Positions 25,853 to 36,112 of a DNA stretch of 64,000 nt are shown here, in pieces. Origin of the DNA: Thalassotalea sp. Sam97. Lineage in GTDB: Bacteria; Pseudomonadota; Gammaproteobacteria; Enterobacterales; Alteromonadaceae. The stretch lies in contig NZ_CP166919.1 of the NCBI RefSeq assembly GCF_041379765.1, positions 1,488,001 through 1,552,000 of the forward strand, given 5' to 3'. How positions within the stretch are numbered: the stretch's first letter is position 1; every line of letters starts with the position of its first letter. The notes under the pieces are model-generated. The model made no database searches, was not told the DNA's origin, and saw nothing but the letters and a program-made list of their open reading frames with translations. The translations under genes and the position numbers were made by a program.

Positions 25853-26527
25853 ATGACTGAATACTTACTTTTCAAGTTGTTGCATTTACTGTTGTTCGTT
25901 TATTGGCTAGGTGGTGACTTAGGCACATTCTATGCCTCTCGATTTGTTGCAAAGCAAGGCGTCAGCGCTCAACAGCGTAAAACAGCATTAACCATCATGA
26001 TGGGCGTAGATCAAGGTCCTCGCATATGTATGGCACTGATTTTAGGGCCGGGTATGCAAATGGCACATAGCACGGGTTTAATCCATTTACCTTGGTGGGG
26101 AATGATGTTGGTTTGGAGTGTGTGTGCCATTTGGCTCGCGTTGGTGCTAATGATCCACTTTTCAAATAATCGCACGTTAGTTGCAAAGTTAAGCCAGTTT
26201 GATTTTAAATTTCGTATCGTCGTTATTGTATCGTGCTTATTATTGGCGATTGAATTTTTTGTCTCGTCTAGCCCACAGTTTATACAAGCGAGTTATATTG
26301 CTTGGAAGCTAATATTGTTTGCGTTACTCGTTGCCTGTGGGTTAGGCATTCGAGTACAACTCAAGCCTTTTGTTTCGGCGTTTGGGGAAATGCTTAAATC
26401 GGGACCGAATGCCGAGGTTGATGGGCGCATGGCAACGTCTTTAGCGAAAGTTAGGCCGTTTGTGTATGTGATATGGTGTGGTTTACTGGTTAATGCGGCG
26501 ATTGGCTTACATTTAATTTCGCTGTAA
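25853..26527 (+). CDS. Integral membrane protein (CopD/DUF2269-like)
   Basis: A 224-residue protein with about six membrane segments, starting LLFKLLHLLLFVYWLGGDLGTF. The His in the first segment and the WLGG pattern resemble CopD/DUF2269-like membrane proteins that may bind haem or copper. It is followed 9 bases later by a glutathione-transferase-like gene, so the two are probably co-transcribed. The role is unknown. Confidence 0.65.
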   Translation: MTEYLLFKLLHLLLFVYWLGGDLGTFYASRFVAKQGVSAQQRKTALTIMMGVDQGPRICMALILGPGMQMAHSTGLIHLPWWGMMLVWSVCAIWLALVLMIHFSNNRTLVAKLSQFDFKFRIVVIVSCLLLAIEFFVSSSPQFIQASYIAWKLILFALLVACGLGIRVQLKPFVSAFGEMLKSGPNAEVDGRMATSLAKVRPFVYVIWCGLLVNAAIGLHLISL

Positions 26528-26536
26528 GGAATAACA

Positions 26537-27193
26537 ATGCGTCTATTTAGTTCTAATTTTTCTCCGTATGCCACGCGAGTTCGAATTCAAATTCGCAAAA
26601 AAAACTTGCCTATTGATATATGCCCACCCGAACCGGCTTTGCGAACCCCCGCGTTTAAAAAAGCGTTTCCCCTCGGTAAAATTCCTGTTCTCTTGTTGGA
26701 TGATGGGCAACACATCGCCGAGTCATTAACCATTATGCATTACTTGGAAGCGATATCGTCGAAAACTTCATTACTTAGCGACGATGCTCTTAACAATGCG
26801 CAACTCGATCAGTTGGCACGCTATGCCGACTTGCATTTAGGTCCGGCGTTGTTTCCCATGTTTAGGGCGTTGCTTATGGGCAGCGAAATTAGCGTAGAAA
26901 ATGAAATCAACAGTCTGAAAAGCGAATTAGCCAAGGGTGAACAACTAATGAAAGAGCTCGGTAGTGCGCGTTCATTGCATGTCGCTGATATCGCCCTCGC
27001 CACAACCATGTTTTTTGCAGTAGAAACGCCGAAACTGTTTACCAATGAAGATATATTGTCCTCATACCCTAATTTACAACAATGGTGGCAATGGGTGTGC
27101 GCTGATGCCGACGTTGAGTTTGGCGTTTATGAAATGGCTCAAGCGCTCGATCAGTTTTTGCAAAACCAAACGATTCAGAGCGCCCAGCGTTAA
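26537..27193 (+). CDS. Glutathione S-transferase-like protein
   Basis: A 218-residue cytosolic GST-fold protein. The N-terminal thioredoxin-like domain begins RLFSSNFSPYATRVRI and carries FPLGKIPVLLLDDGQHIAES, which holds the cis-Pro and the glutathione gamma-Glu contact (ES). An all-helical domain follows. The active-site Ser/Tyr candidate is in the SSNFSPYA stretch. It may conjugate, isomerise or reduce a pathway intermediate (maleylacetoacetate isomerases share this fold), but the evidence does not go beyond the fold. Confidence 0.82.
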   Translation: MRLFSSNFSPYATRVRIQIRKKNLPIDICPPEPALRTPAFKKAFPLGKIPVLLLDDGQHIAESLTIMHYLEAISSKTSLLSDDALNNAQLDQLARYADLHLGPALFPMFRALLMGSEISVENEINSLKSELAKGEQLMKELGSARSLHVADIALATTMFFAVETPKLFTNEDILSSYPNLQQWWQWVCADADVEFGVYEMAQALDQFLQNQTIQSAQR

Positions 27194-27208
27194 ATCTTCT
27201 TTAGTAGC

Positions 27209-27928
27209 TTATCGGTGTATATAGTCATCAAGCGCTTGGTGGTTATTAATTGCGATCAATGAATTACTGCTTATGTTGATCCAACCTTGTCGTTTCAACT
27301 TGGTAAAACCTCGACACGCGGTAGATACCGTCATACCTAAATAATCGGCAATATCTTGGCGACTCATCGGTAAATGATACTGACCCTTGTGACAAAATAA
27401 GCGCTTCTCCATTTCCAGTAAAAAATGCGCAAGTCGTTGGTGGGCAGTGCGTTGTCCCATGACAAATAAGTGGTCAAGCATACGGGCTAGCACCATTTCC
27501 GTACGGTTATGGAATTTTTTCGCGACATCGTGGTGATGATCAAAATACATTTCCAAATCGCGACGCCGTATTTTGATGGCAGTTAATTCGGTTAGGGCTT
27601 TGGCGCTGAAATTGTAGGTATCAATGCTAGCCGTTGAAAGGCCAAGAATGTTACCCGTAAACAAAAACGCATACACTTGACGGGCACCATTGGATGCCGT
27701 TCGCTCAAGCATTACCGTGCCCGAGGTCGGAATATAAACAAAATCTGCGTTCTTGCCTTCTTGCAGTAAATATTGCTCAGGTGCAACGGTTACTTCTTCT
27801 GCTTTTTCGGCGAGCAGTTGAAGGAATTCGTCACCACCGTTTAACGTATCTATCGTTCGACCAAAACAGCTCGATAAGGCATTTTTAATTGAGATTTTAC
27901 TAATATCTAAGCTCATGATTACCGTCAC
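27209..27928 (-). CDS. Crp/Fnr-family transcription regulator
   Basis: A 239-residue cyclic-nucleotide-binding-fold regulator. The beta-roll covers about 35-150, and the C-terminal helix-turn-helix reads SRQDIADYLGMTVSTACRGF. There is only one Cys in the N-terminal stretch, so the four-cysteine iron-sulfur site of true FNR is absent. The effector is unknown. ATG codons at 27928 and 27916 are both possible starts. Divergent from the MmgE/PrpD operon at 28141, which it may control. Confidence 0.87.
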   Translation of the reverse strand: MTVIMSLDISKISIKNALSSCFGRTIDTLNGGDEFLQLLAEKAEEVTVAPEQYLLQEGKNADFVYIPTSGTVMLERTASNGARQVYAFLFTGNILGLSTASIDTYNFSAKALTELTAIKIRRRDLEMYFDHHHDVAKKFHNRTEMVLARMLDHLFVMGQRTAHQRLAHFLLEMEKRLFCHKGQYHLPMSRQDIADYLGMTVSTACRGFTKLKRQGWINISSNSLIAINNHQALDDYIHR

Positions 27929-28140
27929 ATTTTGTTGTTTTTTATGCTTAAATTTAAATTTACACAGTATGCTTTAGGTTTGCCAGAAATTTAGCACAAA
28001 ATGTGTTCAATTTATTTTTCTTGTTGGTAATAACATCTTGGATCTAAATTGATATTAGTCATTTATAAGCGGTTAAAAACGTGCGCATTCTTGCATCAGG
28101 CAAGGCTCAGACGATATGTTTACTATGAGCTTATTGATGG

Positions 28141-29535
28141 ATGAAAAATGTGCCAACTCATGATGATAATCATACTCAATCTTTAACAGAGCAGCTGATA
28201 TTTGAAACTTATCGTAAACCGGTATCTGATGATGACTTGCATCGCAGCGCGCAACATGTGCTGGACTTTCTGGGCTGTGCAGCCGCAGCGATGAACAGTG
28301 ATGCGGCAAACAGTTATCGACAGCTTCTTAACGACAGTATATCCGGTCCTGTTAGCGCTGTTTTTTGTGGCCGTTATGAATTACAAGCCGGATTGTCGTT
28401 CAATGCTGCGATTGGTAACGTGCTGGAGATGGATGATATCCATCGAAGTTCTACTCTTCATCCTGGACCTGTGATCATACCGGCCGCGTTAGCGGTTGCC
28501 CAGTGGCAAAAGGCAAGCATGAGCGATTTTCTTGTCGCCATCATTAAAGGTTATGAGCTTACGATTCGTCTCGGCCAATCGATAGGTCGTAGCCATTATC
28601 AATATTTTCATAATACGTCGACCTGTGCGAGTTTGGGCGCCGCGTATAGTGCCGCGCTGTTATTAAAACTCTCGCCGGCACAGTGTGTTGCTGCGGTGGG
28701 CAATGCAGGCTCTCGCACGGGTGGTGTCTGGCAAATGCGTCATGAATCGGTCATGACTAAACAGTGGCACAATAGTGAAGCGGCCAAAAGCGGCGTTAAT
28801 GCGGCGGTAATGGCACGCTACGGTGTTACCGGACCGGCGTTTATTCTTGAGGGAGAGCAAGGGCTCTTTCAGGCTATGAGTCATGACGCGGATACCACAA
28901 TGTTTATGCGCAGCTATGCTCATTGGTTGATCCATGAGGTAAGCTTTAAACCGTGGCCAGCATGTCGGCATGCTCACCCTGCTATTGATGTGTGCCAGCA
29001 AGTACTAAGGCAATTAAAGCACCAAGGACAGAGCGTTAATGCTCTTGATATTGAAGCAATCGATATCGACACCTATCAAGACGCAATAACCTTTTGTGAT
29101 CGTCGTATTATTGAATGTGAAACGCATGCTAAGTTTTCTATTCAACATGCTATTGCCGCCTTGATATTGTGTGGTGAGCCAGCATTGGCACACTATCAAC
29201 AAGCCATTTACGATGACCCAAGAATCATTGCCTTACGTGAAAAAGTTCGCGTAGGATTGTCAGTCAATATTGAATCGGACTATCCAAATCATTATGGTGC
29301 GCGCTGCCAAATACGCTTGCTCGATGGTACCTCTTGTCAGGCTTACAGCAAAGATACGCTTGGTGATCCAGAGCGTCCGTTAACATCACATCAATTAACC
29401 AACAAAGCTTTGATGTTGCTCGCACATGGCAAGGTTGACGTCCAAACTGCCCGGCGGCTTGCAAGTCTAGACTGGTATCAGCATAGGGATTTAACGGCAC
29501 TAACGGGTTTATTGGAGCCGAGTGATGAAAGCTAG
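28141..29535 (+). CDS. MmgE/PrpD-family protein, complete catalytic set
   Basis: A 464-residue member of the family containing 2-methylcitrate dehydratase, cis-aconitate decarboxylase and iminodisuccinate epimerase. Motifs line up with the family active site: EMDDIHRSSTLHPG (Asp/His), YFHNTSTCAS (His), TKQWHNSEAAKSG (Lys/His) and KPWPACRHAHPA (His). A dehydratase, decarboxylase or epimerase acting on a tricarboxylate or substituted malate fits the pathway. It overlaps a second family member by 11 bases. Confidence 0.87.
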   Translation: MKNVPTHDDNHTQSLTEQLIFETYRKPVSDDDLHRSAQHVLDFLGCAAAAMNSDAANSYRQLLNDSISGPVSAVFCGRYELQAGLSFNAAIGNVLEMDDIHRSSTLHPGPVIIPAALAVAQWQKASMSDFLVAIIKGYELTIRLGQSIGRSHYQYFHNTSTCASLGAAYSAALLLKLSPAQCVAAVGNAGSRTGGVWQMRHESVMTKQWHNSEAAKSGVNAAVMARYGVTGPAFILEGEQGLFQAMSHDADTTMFMRSYAHWLIHEVSFKPWPACRHAHPAIDVCQQVLRQLKHQGQSVNALDIEAIDIDTYQDAITFCDRRIIECETHAKFSIQHAIAALILCGEPALAHYQQAIYDDPRIIALREKVRVGLSVNIESDYPNHYGARCQIRLLDGTSCQAYSKDTLGDPERPLTSHQLTNKALMLLAHGKVDVQTARRLASLDWYQHRDLTALTGLLEPSDES

Positions 29536-30907
29536 TCGAACGCATGGTACTGCCACTGAGCGCCTATTTGATTATTTGCAACAGCTAACGTATAGCTCGC
29601 TACCAGCATCAACCTTAACCGCAGCGAAGTGTTTTATGTTGGACTCGATTGGTGTTGGCATCAGTGGCTCACGGGTTGATCGCGTTAGTGAAGTGAAAGC
29701 TGCTACGCATTTGTGGGGGCATGCAGAGCAGGCGCAGGTATGGACGACCGGCGAGTGGCTCCCCGCCACATCAGCAGCGCTGATAAATGCGTATCAAATC
29801 CACAACCAAGAATGGGATTGCCTACAAGAGGGGGCGGTGGTGCACCCAATGGCCACCATATTATCGGCGTTAATGGCCTTTGGTCAGCGTCACTCCGTGA
29901 GTGGCCAACAACTCGTGCTTGGTTTGGTCGCTGGCGTTGATATCGCTACCATTATTGGCCAGTCGGCGACATCGGCACTCAAGTTCTTTCGTCCCTCTGT
30001 ATGTGGTTGTTTAGGCGCGAGTGCAGGTATTTGCGTGATGATGGGCATTAAAGGGGAGCGCTTAAAAAATGCTTTGGGGATTGCATACAGCCAACTTAGT
30101 GGCACGATGCAAGCGCATGTTGAGGGCTCGCCAACGCTGGCAATGCAAGTTGGTTTTAATGCACAAAATGCCATCATGGCGGTAGATATGGCCGAAGCAG
30201 GCTTTGCAGGGCCGCATGATATTCTCGAAGGACCGTTCGGTTACTTCTCATTATTTGAGGATGGCTATGATCTTGCGCCGTTTTTCACGCAGTTAGGTCA
30301 GCAATTTCAAATTGAAACATTAAGCCATAAACCTTTTCCAACAGGGCGTGCGGCGCATGGCACCATAGAAGCATTACAAACATTACAGCAACGTCATGGA
30401 TTTAGTGCAGGTGATATTATGGCCGTTGAGGTATTAGCACCGCCTTTGGTTAACCGGCTCGTTAATCGACCGGTTTTAAATGATATGGATGTTAACTATG
30501 CCAAACTGTGCAATGGCTTCATAGGTGCGACAACGCTATTAACCGGTGGGGTCGGCGTTAACGATTTTGACAGCGAACATCGTCACGATGCTCAGCGCTT
30601 AGCGTTGGCGAAAAAATTTACCATGCAGCAAAACAGCATCGTAGACGCCAATGCCTTAGCACCCATTGAGGTTACCGTGCGACTAAATAATGGAGCTACG
30701 TATCAAATCGAGTTGAGACACATCTTAGGGCATCCGCAACACCCACTTACGATTGAGCAACAGTTGGAAAAATTTCATCGCGCCTGTGCAAGTGCACAAA
30801 GGCCATTTACGTCCCAACAAATCGATAAATTGATAAATAGCATAGACGCCATCGAGCAAATCCCGAATATTAACAACGTGATAAAGCAAATGGTCGGTGA
30901 GCTGTGA
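29525..30907 (+). CDS. MmgE/PrpD-family protein, active-site residues partly replaced
   Basis: A 460-residue paralogue of the preceding protein. EWDCLQEGAVVHPM and HKPFPTGRAAHG keep the Asp and His positions, but the FHNTST His is Arg (FFRPSVCGCLG) and the TKQWHN Lys/His block reads AMQVGFN. The pair may form a heteromeric enzyme, or this copy may catalyse a different reaction. ATG 29525 is used; GTG 29522 is possible. It is second in a five-gene plus-strand operon. Confidence 0.83.
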   Translation: MKASRTHGTATERLFDYLQQLTYSSLPASTLTAAKCFMLDSIGVGISGSRVDRVSEVKAATHLWGHAEQAQVWTTGEWLPATSAALINAYQIHNQEWDCLQEGAVVHPMATILSALMAFGQRHSVSGQQLVLGLVAGVDIATIIGQSATSALKFFRPSVCGCLGASAGICVMMGIKGERLKNALGIAYSQLSGTMQAHVEGSPTLAMQVGFNAQNAIMAVDMAEAGFAGPHDILEGPFGYFSLFEDGYDLAPFFTQLGQQFQIETLSHKPFPTGRAAHGTIEALQTLQQRHGFSAGDIMAVEVLAPPLVNRLVNRPVLNDMDVNYAKLCNGFIGATTLLTGGVGVNDFDSEHRHDAQRLALAKKFTMQQNSIVDANALAPIEVTVRLNNGATYQIELRHILGHPQHPLTIEQQLEKFHRACASAQRPFTSQQIDKLINSIDAIEQIPNINNVIKQMVGEL

Positions 30908-30913
30908 CAGTAG

Positions 30914-32386
30914 ATGTTCAGACAGCACAGACCACAATCTCTGATGACAAACAAGAGTGATGAAATGACTTGCTATCCGACCTACCTTGAATGTATTGAT
31001 ATTGAGCAATTACTTGAGGACTATCCGCTAGACGATACTTTTTTGCAACGCTTTCAACAGATGAGCAGAGCGCAATTAGTAGAGCTACAAAATCAACGAT
31101 TTATGCAAGTGGTAGAACGCGCATGGCAAATCCCATTTTACCAACGAATATGGGGCGAGGCTGGTGTCACGCCACATGATATACAATCATTGCAAGATAT
31201 TGAAAAGCTGCCGTTGATCAGTAAGTCAGATATCATGGCTAGCGTTGAACAGTTTCCGCCATTTGGCGATTTTCATGGTCTTGATGACATACCTAGATCG
31301 CAACGGCCGCCGGTGGTGTTTCATACAACCAGTGGCACCACTGGCACACCACAACCTTTGCTATTTGGCCCTAAAAGCCGGGAAATTCAATCGTTATTGG
31401 TGGCGAGATCTTATCGTTTTATGGGTTTGCCAGCGGCGGCAACGATTCAAAGCTGTTATGGCCATGGCATGGTTAATGGCGGCCACTATATTCGTGAAGC
31501 CATCACCCATTACACCAACTCGATATTATTAACGGCCGGTACCGGCATTGAAACGCGCTCAATCCAACAAGTGCAGTTAATGAAAACCTTTGGTGTTAAT
31601 GTGTTGGTCGGTTTTGTCGATTACATTATGCGGTTAGCGGACGAAGCGAGAGCACAAGGGCTAGAGCCTGGTAAAGATATCTGTATTGACATGATCATTG
31701 GCCATTTTGGCATGGAATCTCGTCAAGCCATCGCTGATGCGTGGGGTAACCCGAAAACGTTCGACTGGTACGGTGTTGGTGATACTGGCTGTATTGCTGC
31801 CGAAGGGCCTGATAATGACGGTATGTATGTGTGGGAGGACGCGCATTATTTGGAATTACTCGACCCTAACGATAACAGTCCTGTTAGCCCCGGTATGCCA
31901 GGGAATATGGTGGTGACGTGCTTGTATAAAGATGATGTATATCCAATTATCCGTTTTAACACTTGTGACATCAGCGAAGAAATCGTCGGAGCCAATCAAT
32001 TTAACTTACCGTTTCGCCGCATCCGCGGTTTTATGGGGCGCAGCGATAATATGGTTAAATTGCGCGGCATCAATATTTATCCTCAGGCAATTGGTCCTAT
32101 CTTATCAGCCATGCCAGACTTTATAGGCGAGTATGTGTGTGAGGTGGTTCGCGATGCCACAGGGCGAGATGATTTAATTGTTCATATTGAAGTTGCAAAC
32201 ACAGAGAATACAAAGGACTCATTGGTAGAGCGCTATCGAACGCTATTAAAACAAAAACTCGGTGTTATGGTACAAGTTAGACTTCATGGCGCAGGTCAAT
32301 TGGCGTCACTGACACAAGTAGACGTTAAGCAAAAGCCGATCCGGTTGATTGATAACCGTTCTGTCGATGTTAAATCGACCGAATAG
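30914..32386 (+). CDS. Phenylacetate-CoA-ligase-like (PaaK family) AMP-binding enzyme
   Basis: A 490-residue adenylate-forming enzyme of the PaaK group, activating a carboxylic acid with ATP to its acyl-CoA. The P-loop HTTSGTTGTPQP and the C-terminal RGFMGRSDNMVKLRG hinge block are present; the N-terminal VERAWQIPFYQRIW segment is typical of PaaK. ATG 30914, 30944 and 30965 are all in frame. The first 17 residues look non-conserved, so a later start is possible. It lies 6 bases after the PrpD-like gene. The substrate may be an aromatic, pyrrolic or unsaturated acid from the pathway. Confidence 0.85.
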   Translation: MFRQHRPQSLMTNKSDEMTCYPTYLECIDIEQLLEDYPLDDTFLQRFQQMSRAQLVELQNQRFMQVVERAWQIPFYQRIWGEAGVTPHDIQSLQDIEKLPLISKSDIMASVEQFPPFGDFHGLDDIPRSQRPPVVFHTTSGTTGTPQPLLFGPKSREIQSLLVARSYRFMGLPAAATIQSCYGHGMVNGGHYIREAITHYTNSILLTAGTGIETRSIQQVQLMKTFGVNVLVGFVDYIMRLADEARAQGLEPGKDICIDMIIGHFGMESRQAIADAWGNPKTFDWYGVGDTGCIAAEGPDNDGMYVWEDAHYLELLDPNDNSPVSPGMPGNMVVTCLYKDDVYPIIRFNTCDISEEIVGANQFNLPFRRIRGFMGRSDNMVKLRGINIYPQAIGPILSAMPDFIGEYVCEVVRDATGRDDLIVHIEVANTENTKDSLVERYRTLLKQKLGVMVQVRLHGAGQLASLTQVDVKQKPIRLIDNRSVDVKSTE

Positions 32387-32408
32387 GTTATTATGAATTA
32401 GGTACGTT

Positions 32409-33776
32409 ATGGATATTGATGTTGAATTGTTGTTTGCTGATTTAAGCGAACAAATTGCCACAGTGCGACAAGGTAAGATTGCTAGCCAACAGTTATTTGC
32501 TATGCAATGTGCGTATAACGAACAACTCAACGCCCACATTAATGCCTATATTTCGTTAGCCTCAGGAGATGAAGCCACCGCCAAAGTTTCAGCGACAGAT
32601 ATTACCGAACGTACCTTGGCGGGCGTTGCCATTGCAGTTAAAGACAACATTGATATTGCAGGATCGGTTACTACCGCTGGGTTAGGGATCTTTCGACAAA
32701 ACATGGCGCAGCACGACGCTATTGTATGTCAACGGTTACGCCATCATGGTGCGCGTTATAGTGGCAAACTCAATTTGCATGAAGGCGCGCTCGGTGCAAC
32801 CAATCATAATACGCATTATGGTCATTGTTACAATCCTCACGATCTGCAACGAACACCAGGGGGCTCATCTGGTGGCAGTGGTGCCGCTGTTGCAAGCGGT
32901 ATGGCGGCGTTGGCGTTAGGGACAGATACGATGGGTTCAGTGCGCATTCCTGCCTCATATTGCGGGGTATTTGGCTTTAAGCCAAGTCACGGCGCTGTGC
33001 CGAATTTGGGCAGTGTGCCTTGTGCGCCGCAATTGGACACCATTGGTCCATTGGCACGAAGTGCCAAAGATATCAGTTTGGCGTTTGAATTAATGCAAGG
33101 GGTTGCTCACCAAGATGCTAGCTCACAATCAATAGATTATCTTACCAGTAACAAACCCTTGACGTTATTGGTTCCAGAGGATCTGTCACATTGGCGTGTT
33201 GTTGATGATATCCAACGCGATTTTTACCGCAATGTATTAGCTTTCAAAGATATAGGCTGTCAAATAAAGTACATTGACATGACTGACTTTGATTTGAGCC
33301 AAGCAAGACGAGCCGGGTTATTGATTTGTGAAGCAAACATGCGTCATTACTATCAAGATTCATGGCGAGAAAGGCGAGACGAGTTTTCGCCTTACTTGCA
33401 GCGTTTACTGGCCTATGTTGACACAAAAACACCCGTCGATTTGATTGATGCCGAGCAATGGTTTGCACGGGCACGAGTCTGGCTAGGTACGATTTTTAGT
33501 AAAGGCGATATGCTATTGATGCCAACAACACCACAACGTGCCTTTATGATGACGAGTGATATCCCAGCGAATCAAGCAGATTTGAGTTGTTTGGCTAATT
33601 TTACTGGGGTGCCAGCACTGTCGATACCCATGATATCCGATAACCCATTGCCTGCGGGAATGCAGCTGATAGCGCCTTTTGCAGGCGACCGGCAGTTGCT
33701 GTCTCTTGCTGATCGCTGGCAAGAGCACACGGGGTTTTCGTGCTCAATACCTAAAGACGTTTTAACGTTGATCTAG
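32409..33776 (+). CDS. Amidase-signature-family amidase
   Basis: A 455-residue amidase with the Ser-cisSer-Lys triad: Lys in IAVKDNIDIAG, cis-Ser in TPGGSSGGSGAAVASG and the nucleophile Ser in GTDTMGSVRIPAS. The Met in DTMGS replaces the more usual Gly. It would hydrolyse an amide to acid and ammonia, fitting release of pyrrole nitrogen after ring opening. Flanked by the PaaK-like ligase and a CoA-transferase in one operon, so the freed acid may be activated next. Confidence 0.9.
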   Translation: MDIDVELLFADLSEQIATVRQGKIASQQLFAMQCAYNEQLNAHINAYISLASGDEATAKVSATDITERTLAGVAIAVKDNIDIAGSVTTAGLGIFRQNMAQHDAIVCQRLRHHGARYSGKLNLHEGALGATNHNTHYGHCYNPHDLQRTPGGSSGGSGAAVASGMAALALGTDTMGSVRIPASYCGVFGFKPSHGAVPNLGSVPCAPQLDTIGPLARSAKDISLAFELMQGVAHQDASSQSIDYLTSNKPLTLLVPEDLSHWRVVDDIQRDFYRNVLAFKDIGCQIKYIDMTDFDLSQARRAGLLICEANMRHYYQDSWRERRDEFSPYLQRLLAYVDTKTPVDLIDAEQWFARARVWLGTIFSKGDMLLMPTTPQRAFMMTSDIPANQADLSCLANFTGVPALSIPMISDNPLPAGMQLIAPFAGDRQLLSLADRWQEHTGFSCSIPKDVLTLI

Positions 33777-33801
33777 TAGATTATCAATAAGGTGAAATGC
33801 T

Positions 33802-34962
33802 ATGGCGGGACCACTAACGGACATTAACGTACTGGATTTGACACGTATATTGGCCGGTCCATGGGCGACACAAGTGCTGGCCGATTATGGTGCTACGGTA
33901 TGGAAAATAGAGCGCCCTCATGTTGGCGATGATACCCGTCAATGGGGCCCGCCATATATTAAGGATCAAGCGGGAGAGAATACTCAAGAATCGGCATATT
34001 ACGTTGCTGCAAACCGCAATAAGCAGTCGTTTGCGATTGATATTAAAACTGAGCAGGGGCAACAAGTCATCTATGAAATGGTAAAAAATGCCGATATTTT
34101 TATCGAGAATTATAAAGTGGGTGGACTGCAAGCCTATGGTTTGGACTACAAGGCGGTCAAAGCGATTAACCCAAACATTATTTATTGCTCTATTACCGGC
34201 TTTGGCCAGACAGGCCCTTATGCCGATAAAGCCGGCTACGATGCGATGATCCAGGCGCTTGGCGGTTTAATGAGTGTCACCGGAGAAAGTGATCAGCACC
34301 CTGCTGGTGGGCCACAAAAAGTCGGGGTAGCGGTGTCCGATTTGATGACAGGTATGTATGCGGTATCGGCGATTTTGGCGGCATTACACCACAGATCACT
34401 AACGGGGCAGGGCCAATACATCGATCTTGCCTTGTTTGATACGCAAGTCGCTTGGCTTGCTAATCAAGCCAGTAATTATCTTATATCTGGCGAGGTACCT
34501 GAGCGTCTTGGCAGTGCACATCCTAATATTGCCCCGTATCAAGTCGTGAAAGTGGCTGGTGGGCATATGATGTTAGCCGTCGGTAATGATCGACAATTTC
34601 AGGCGTTATGTCAGATCTTAGGCACACCAGAGTTGGCAAAGGATAAAGATTATTCGAGTAATGCACAGCGAGTGCGTCATCGTGATGTGTTAATCAATCG
34701 GCTTGAAGCAATATTACTAACTCATGATTGTCAGCATTGGTTGGCACAGCTAGCTAAGGTAAACGTGCCTTGTGCGCCAATCAATCGTCTGGATACCGTG
34801 TTTGCCGATCCGCAGATACAACATCGACAAATGCTATTTGAGCTGCCTCATCCTAAAGGGGGCATGGTGCCACAGGTTGCCAATCCGGTAAAATTCTCCG
34901 AAACACCGATAGAATACCATCACCTAGCACCGATGTTAAATCAACACGACGAAACGGAGTAA
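33802..34962 (+). CDS. Type III (CaiB/BaiF) CoA-transferase
   Basis: A 386-residue family III CoA-transferase with ILAGPWATQVLADYGA, the catalytic Asp in GVAVSDLMTGMYA and the QYIDLALFD segment. It is the last gene of the 28141-34962 operon and follows the amidase by 25 bases. This is the second of four family III enzymes in the window. Donor and acceptor acids are unknown, with succinyl-CoA a likely donor by family precedent. Confidence 0.88.
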   Translation: MAGPLTDINVLDLTRILAGPWATQVLADYGATVWKIERPHVGDDTRQWGPPYIKDQAGENTQESAYYVAANRNKQSFAIDIKTEQGQQVIYEMVKNADIFIENYKVGGLQAYGLDYKAVKAINPNIIYCSITGFGQTGPYADKAGYDAMIQALGGLMSVTGESDQHPAGGPQKVGVAVSDLMTGMYAVSAILAALHHRSLTGQGQYIDLALFDTQVAWLANQASNYLISGEVPERLGSAHPNIAPYQVVKVAGGHMMLAVGNDRQFQALCQILGTPELAKDKDYSSNAQRVRHRDVLINRLEAILLTHDCQHWLAQLAKVNVPCAPINRLDTVFADPQIQHRQMLFELPHPKGGMVPQVANPVKFSETPIEYHHLAPMLNQHDETE

Positions 34963-35152
34963 TACCTTAATAAACTGATATTTATCAATTTTATTGTTGT
35001 CATATAGCATCGATTTGATGATAACTGTCGTTACAATAAGTAAGATTTGCTCGCCAGGCGCTTACTGACTTGATGTGACAGGCTTTGTATTACGAGCTAA
35101 GCGTTACAGACTATGCGTTTTCAGGCTAAACGATACGGAATGGGGGATATTT

Positions 35153-36112
35153 GTGCTCTATTATGTTGGAACATTAATAAAGTGGCTTTTATTGTCATTG
35201 CTGATCATCATCGTTAGTTATTGTACATGGGTTTTGATAGCGTTTCGCGATATTCCTGTACAACAATTAGAAAAGCAATATGGTGGCGGTAACTTGCAAC
35301 GAGTGGTAATCGATGGTGTCGATCTACGGTACAAGGTGGAAGGGCAAGGACCGGCGTTGGTGCTCATTCATTCGCATTTTTATTCAATGCGTCAATGGCA
35401 GCCTTGGGTTGACACACTCAGCAATGATTTTACCGTGATCCGCTATGATTTGACCAGCCATGGTCTTACTGGGCCAGATCCAAGCGATGACTATTCCCGA
35501 GCAAGAGGCGCATCGTTACTGACCAAATTGCTTGCTCAGCTAAACATTCATCAAGCACACATTGTTGGCTCATCAACAGGCGGCGGCATTGCGTACCATT
35601 TCGCCGCGAATCACCCCGACAAAACTCTCAGTTTAACGTTGATCAACACACCGGGCATGCCTAAGGTAGCTAATAAATACATGGATACTGAGTTGCCATC
35701 GTGGGGAGGATATCTACTGTATCTGCTGCCTGAGTCGTTATTCAAGCCCTTTTTGCAAGCCCCGGTGATTGATAAGTCGTTAATTGATGATGCCATGGTC
35801 GAGGAGTTCCATCATATGTATCGACGAGAAGGTAATCGCCTAGCAGAGTATCGTCGTCTGCAACAATATGATAAATCTGATGTGACGCCTTTGCTTAAGA
35901 ATATTACGGCGCCAACACTGTTGATGTGGGGCGCAGATAACCCACAACTGCCGGTCGCTCATGTGAGCGAGTTTGCAGAAAAGCTGGTTAATACCAAAAC
36001 ACTAGAACGCATTATTTATCCTGAAACTGGACATGTTATCCCACTTGAGCGCCCGTATCGTTCCGCTAAGGACACCAAAGCGTTTATTGACCGAGTAACA
36101 GGGCGATTATAA
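35153..36112 (+). CDS. Membrane-anchored alpha/beta hydrolase
   Basis: A 319-residue alpha/beta hydrolase beginning with an N-terminal membrane anchor (LIKWLLLSLLIIIVSY). GTG 35153 is chosen because GGGGGA (35142-35147) lies 5 bases before it and the upstream open frame lacks a ribosome site. The triad is visible: Ser in VGSSTGGG, Asp in WGADNPQ and His in ETGHVIPLE. It resembles C-C hydrolases and epoxide/haloalkane hydrolase relatives. The stop overlaps the next ATG (TAATG). Confidence 0.82.
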   Translation: MLYYVGTLIKWLLLSLLIIIVSYCTWVLIAFRDIPVQQLEKQYGGGNLQRVVIDGVDLRYKVEGQGPALVLIHSHFYSMRQWQPWVDTLSNDFTVIRYDLTSHGLTGPDPSDDYSRARGASLLTKLLAQLNIHQAHIVGSSTGGGIAYHFAANHPDKTLSLTLINTPGMPKVANKYMDTELPSWGGYLLYLLPESLFKPFLQAPVIDKSLIDDAMVEEFHHMYRREGNRLAEYRRLQQYDKSDVTPLLKNITAPTLLMWGADNPQLPVAHVSEFAEKLVNTKTLERIIYPETGHVIPLERPYRSAKDTKAFIDRVTGRL

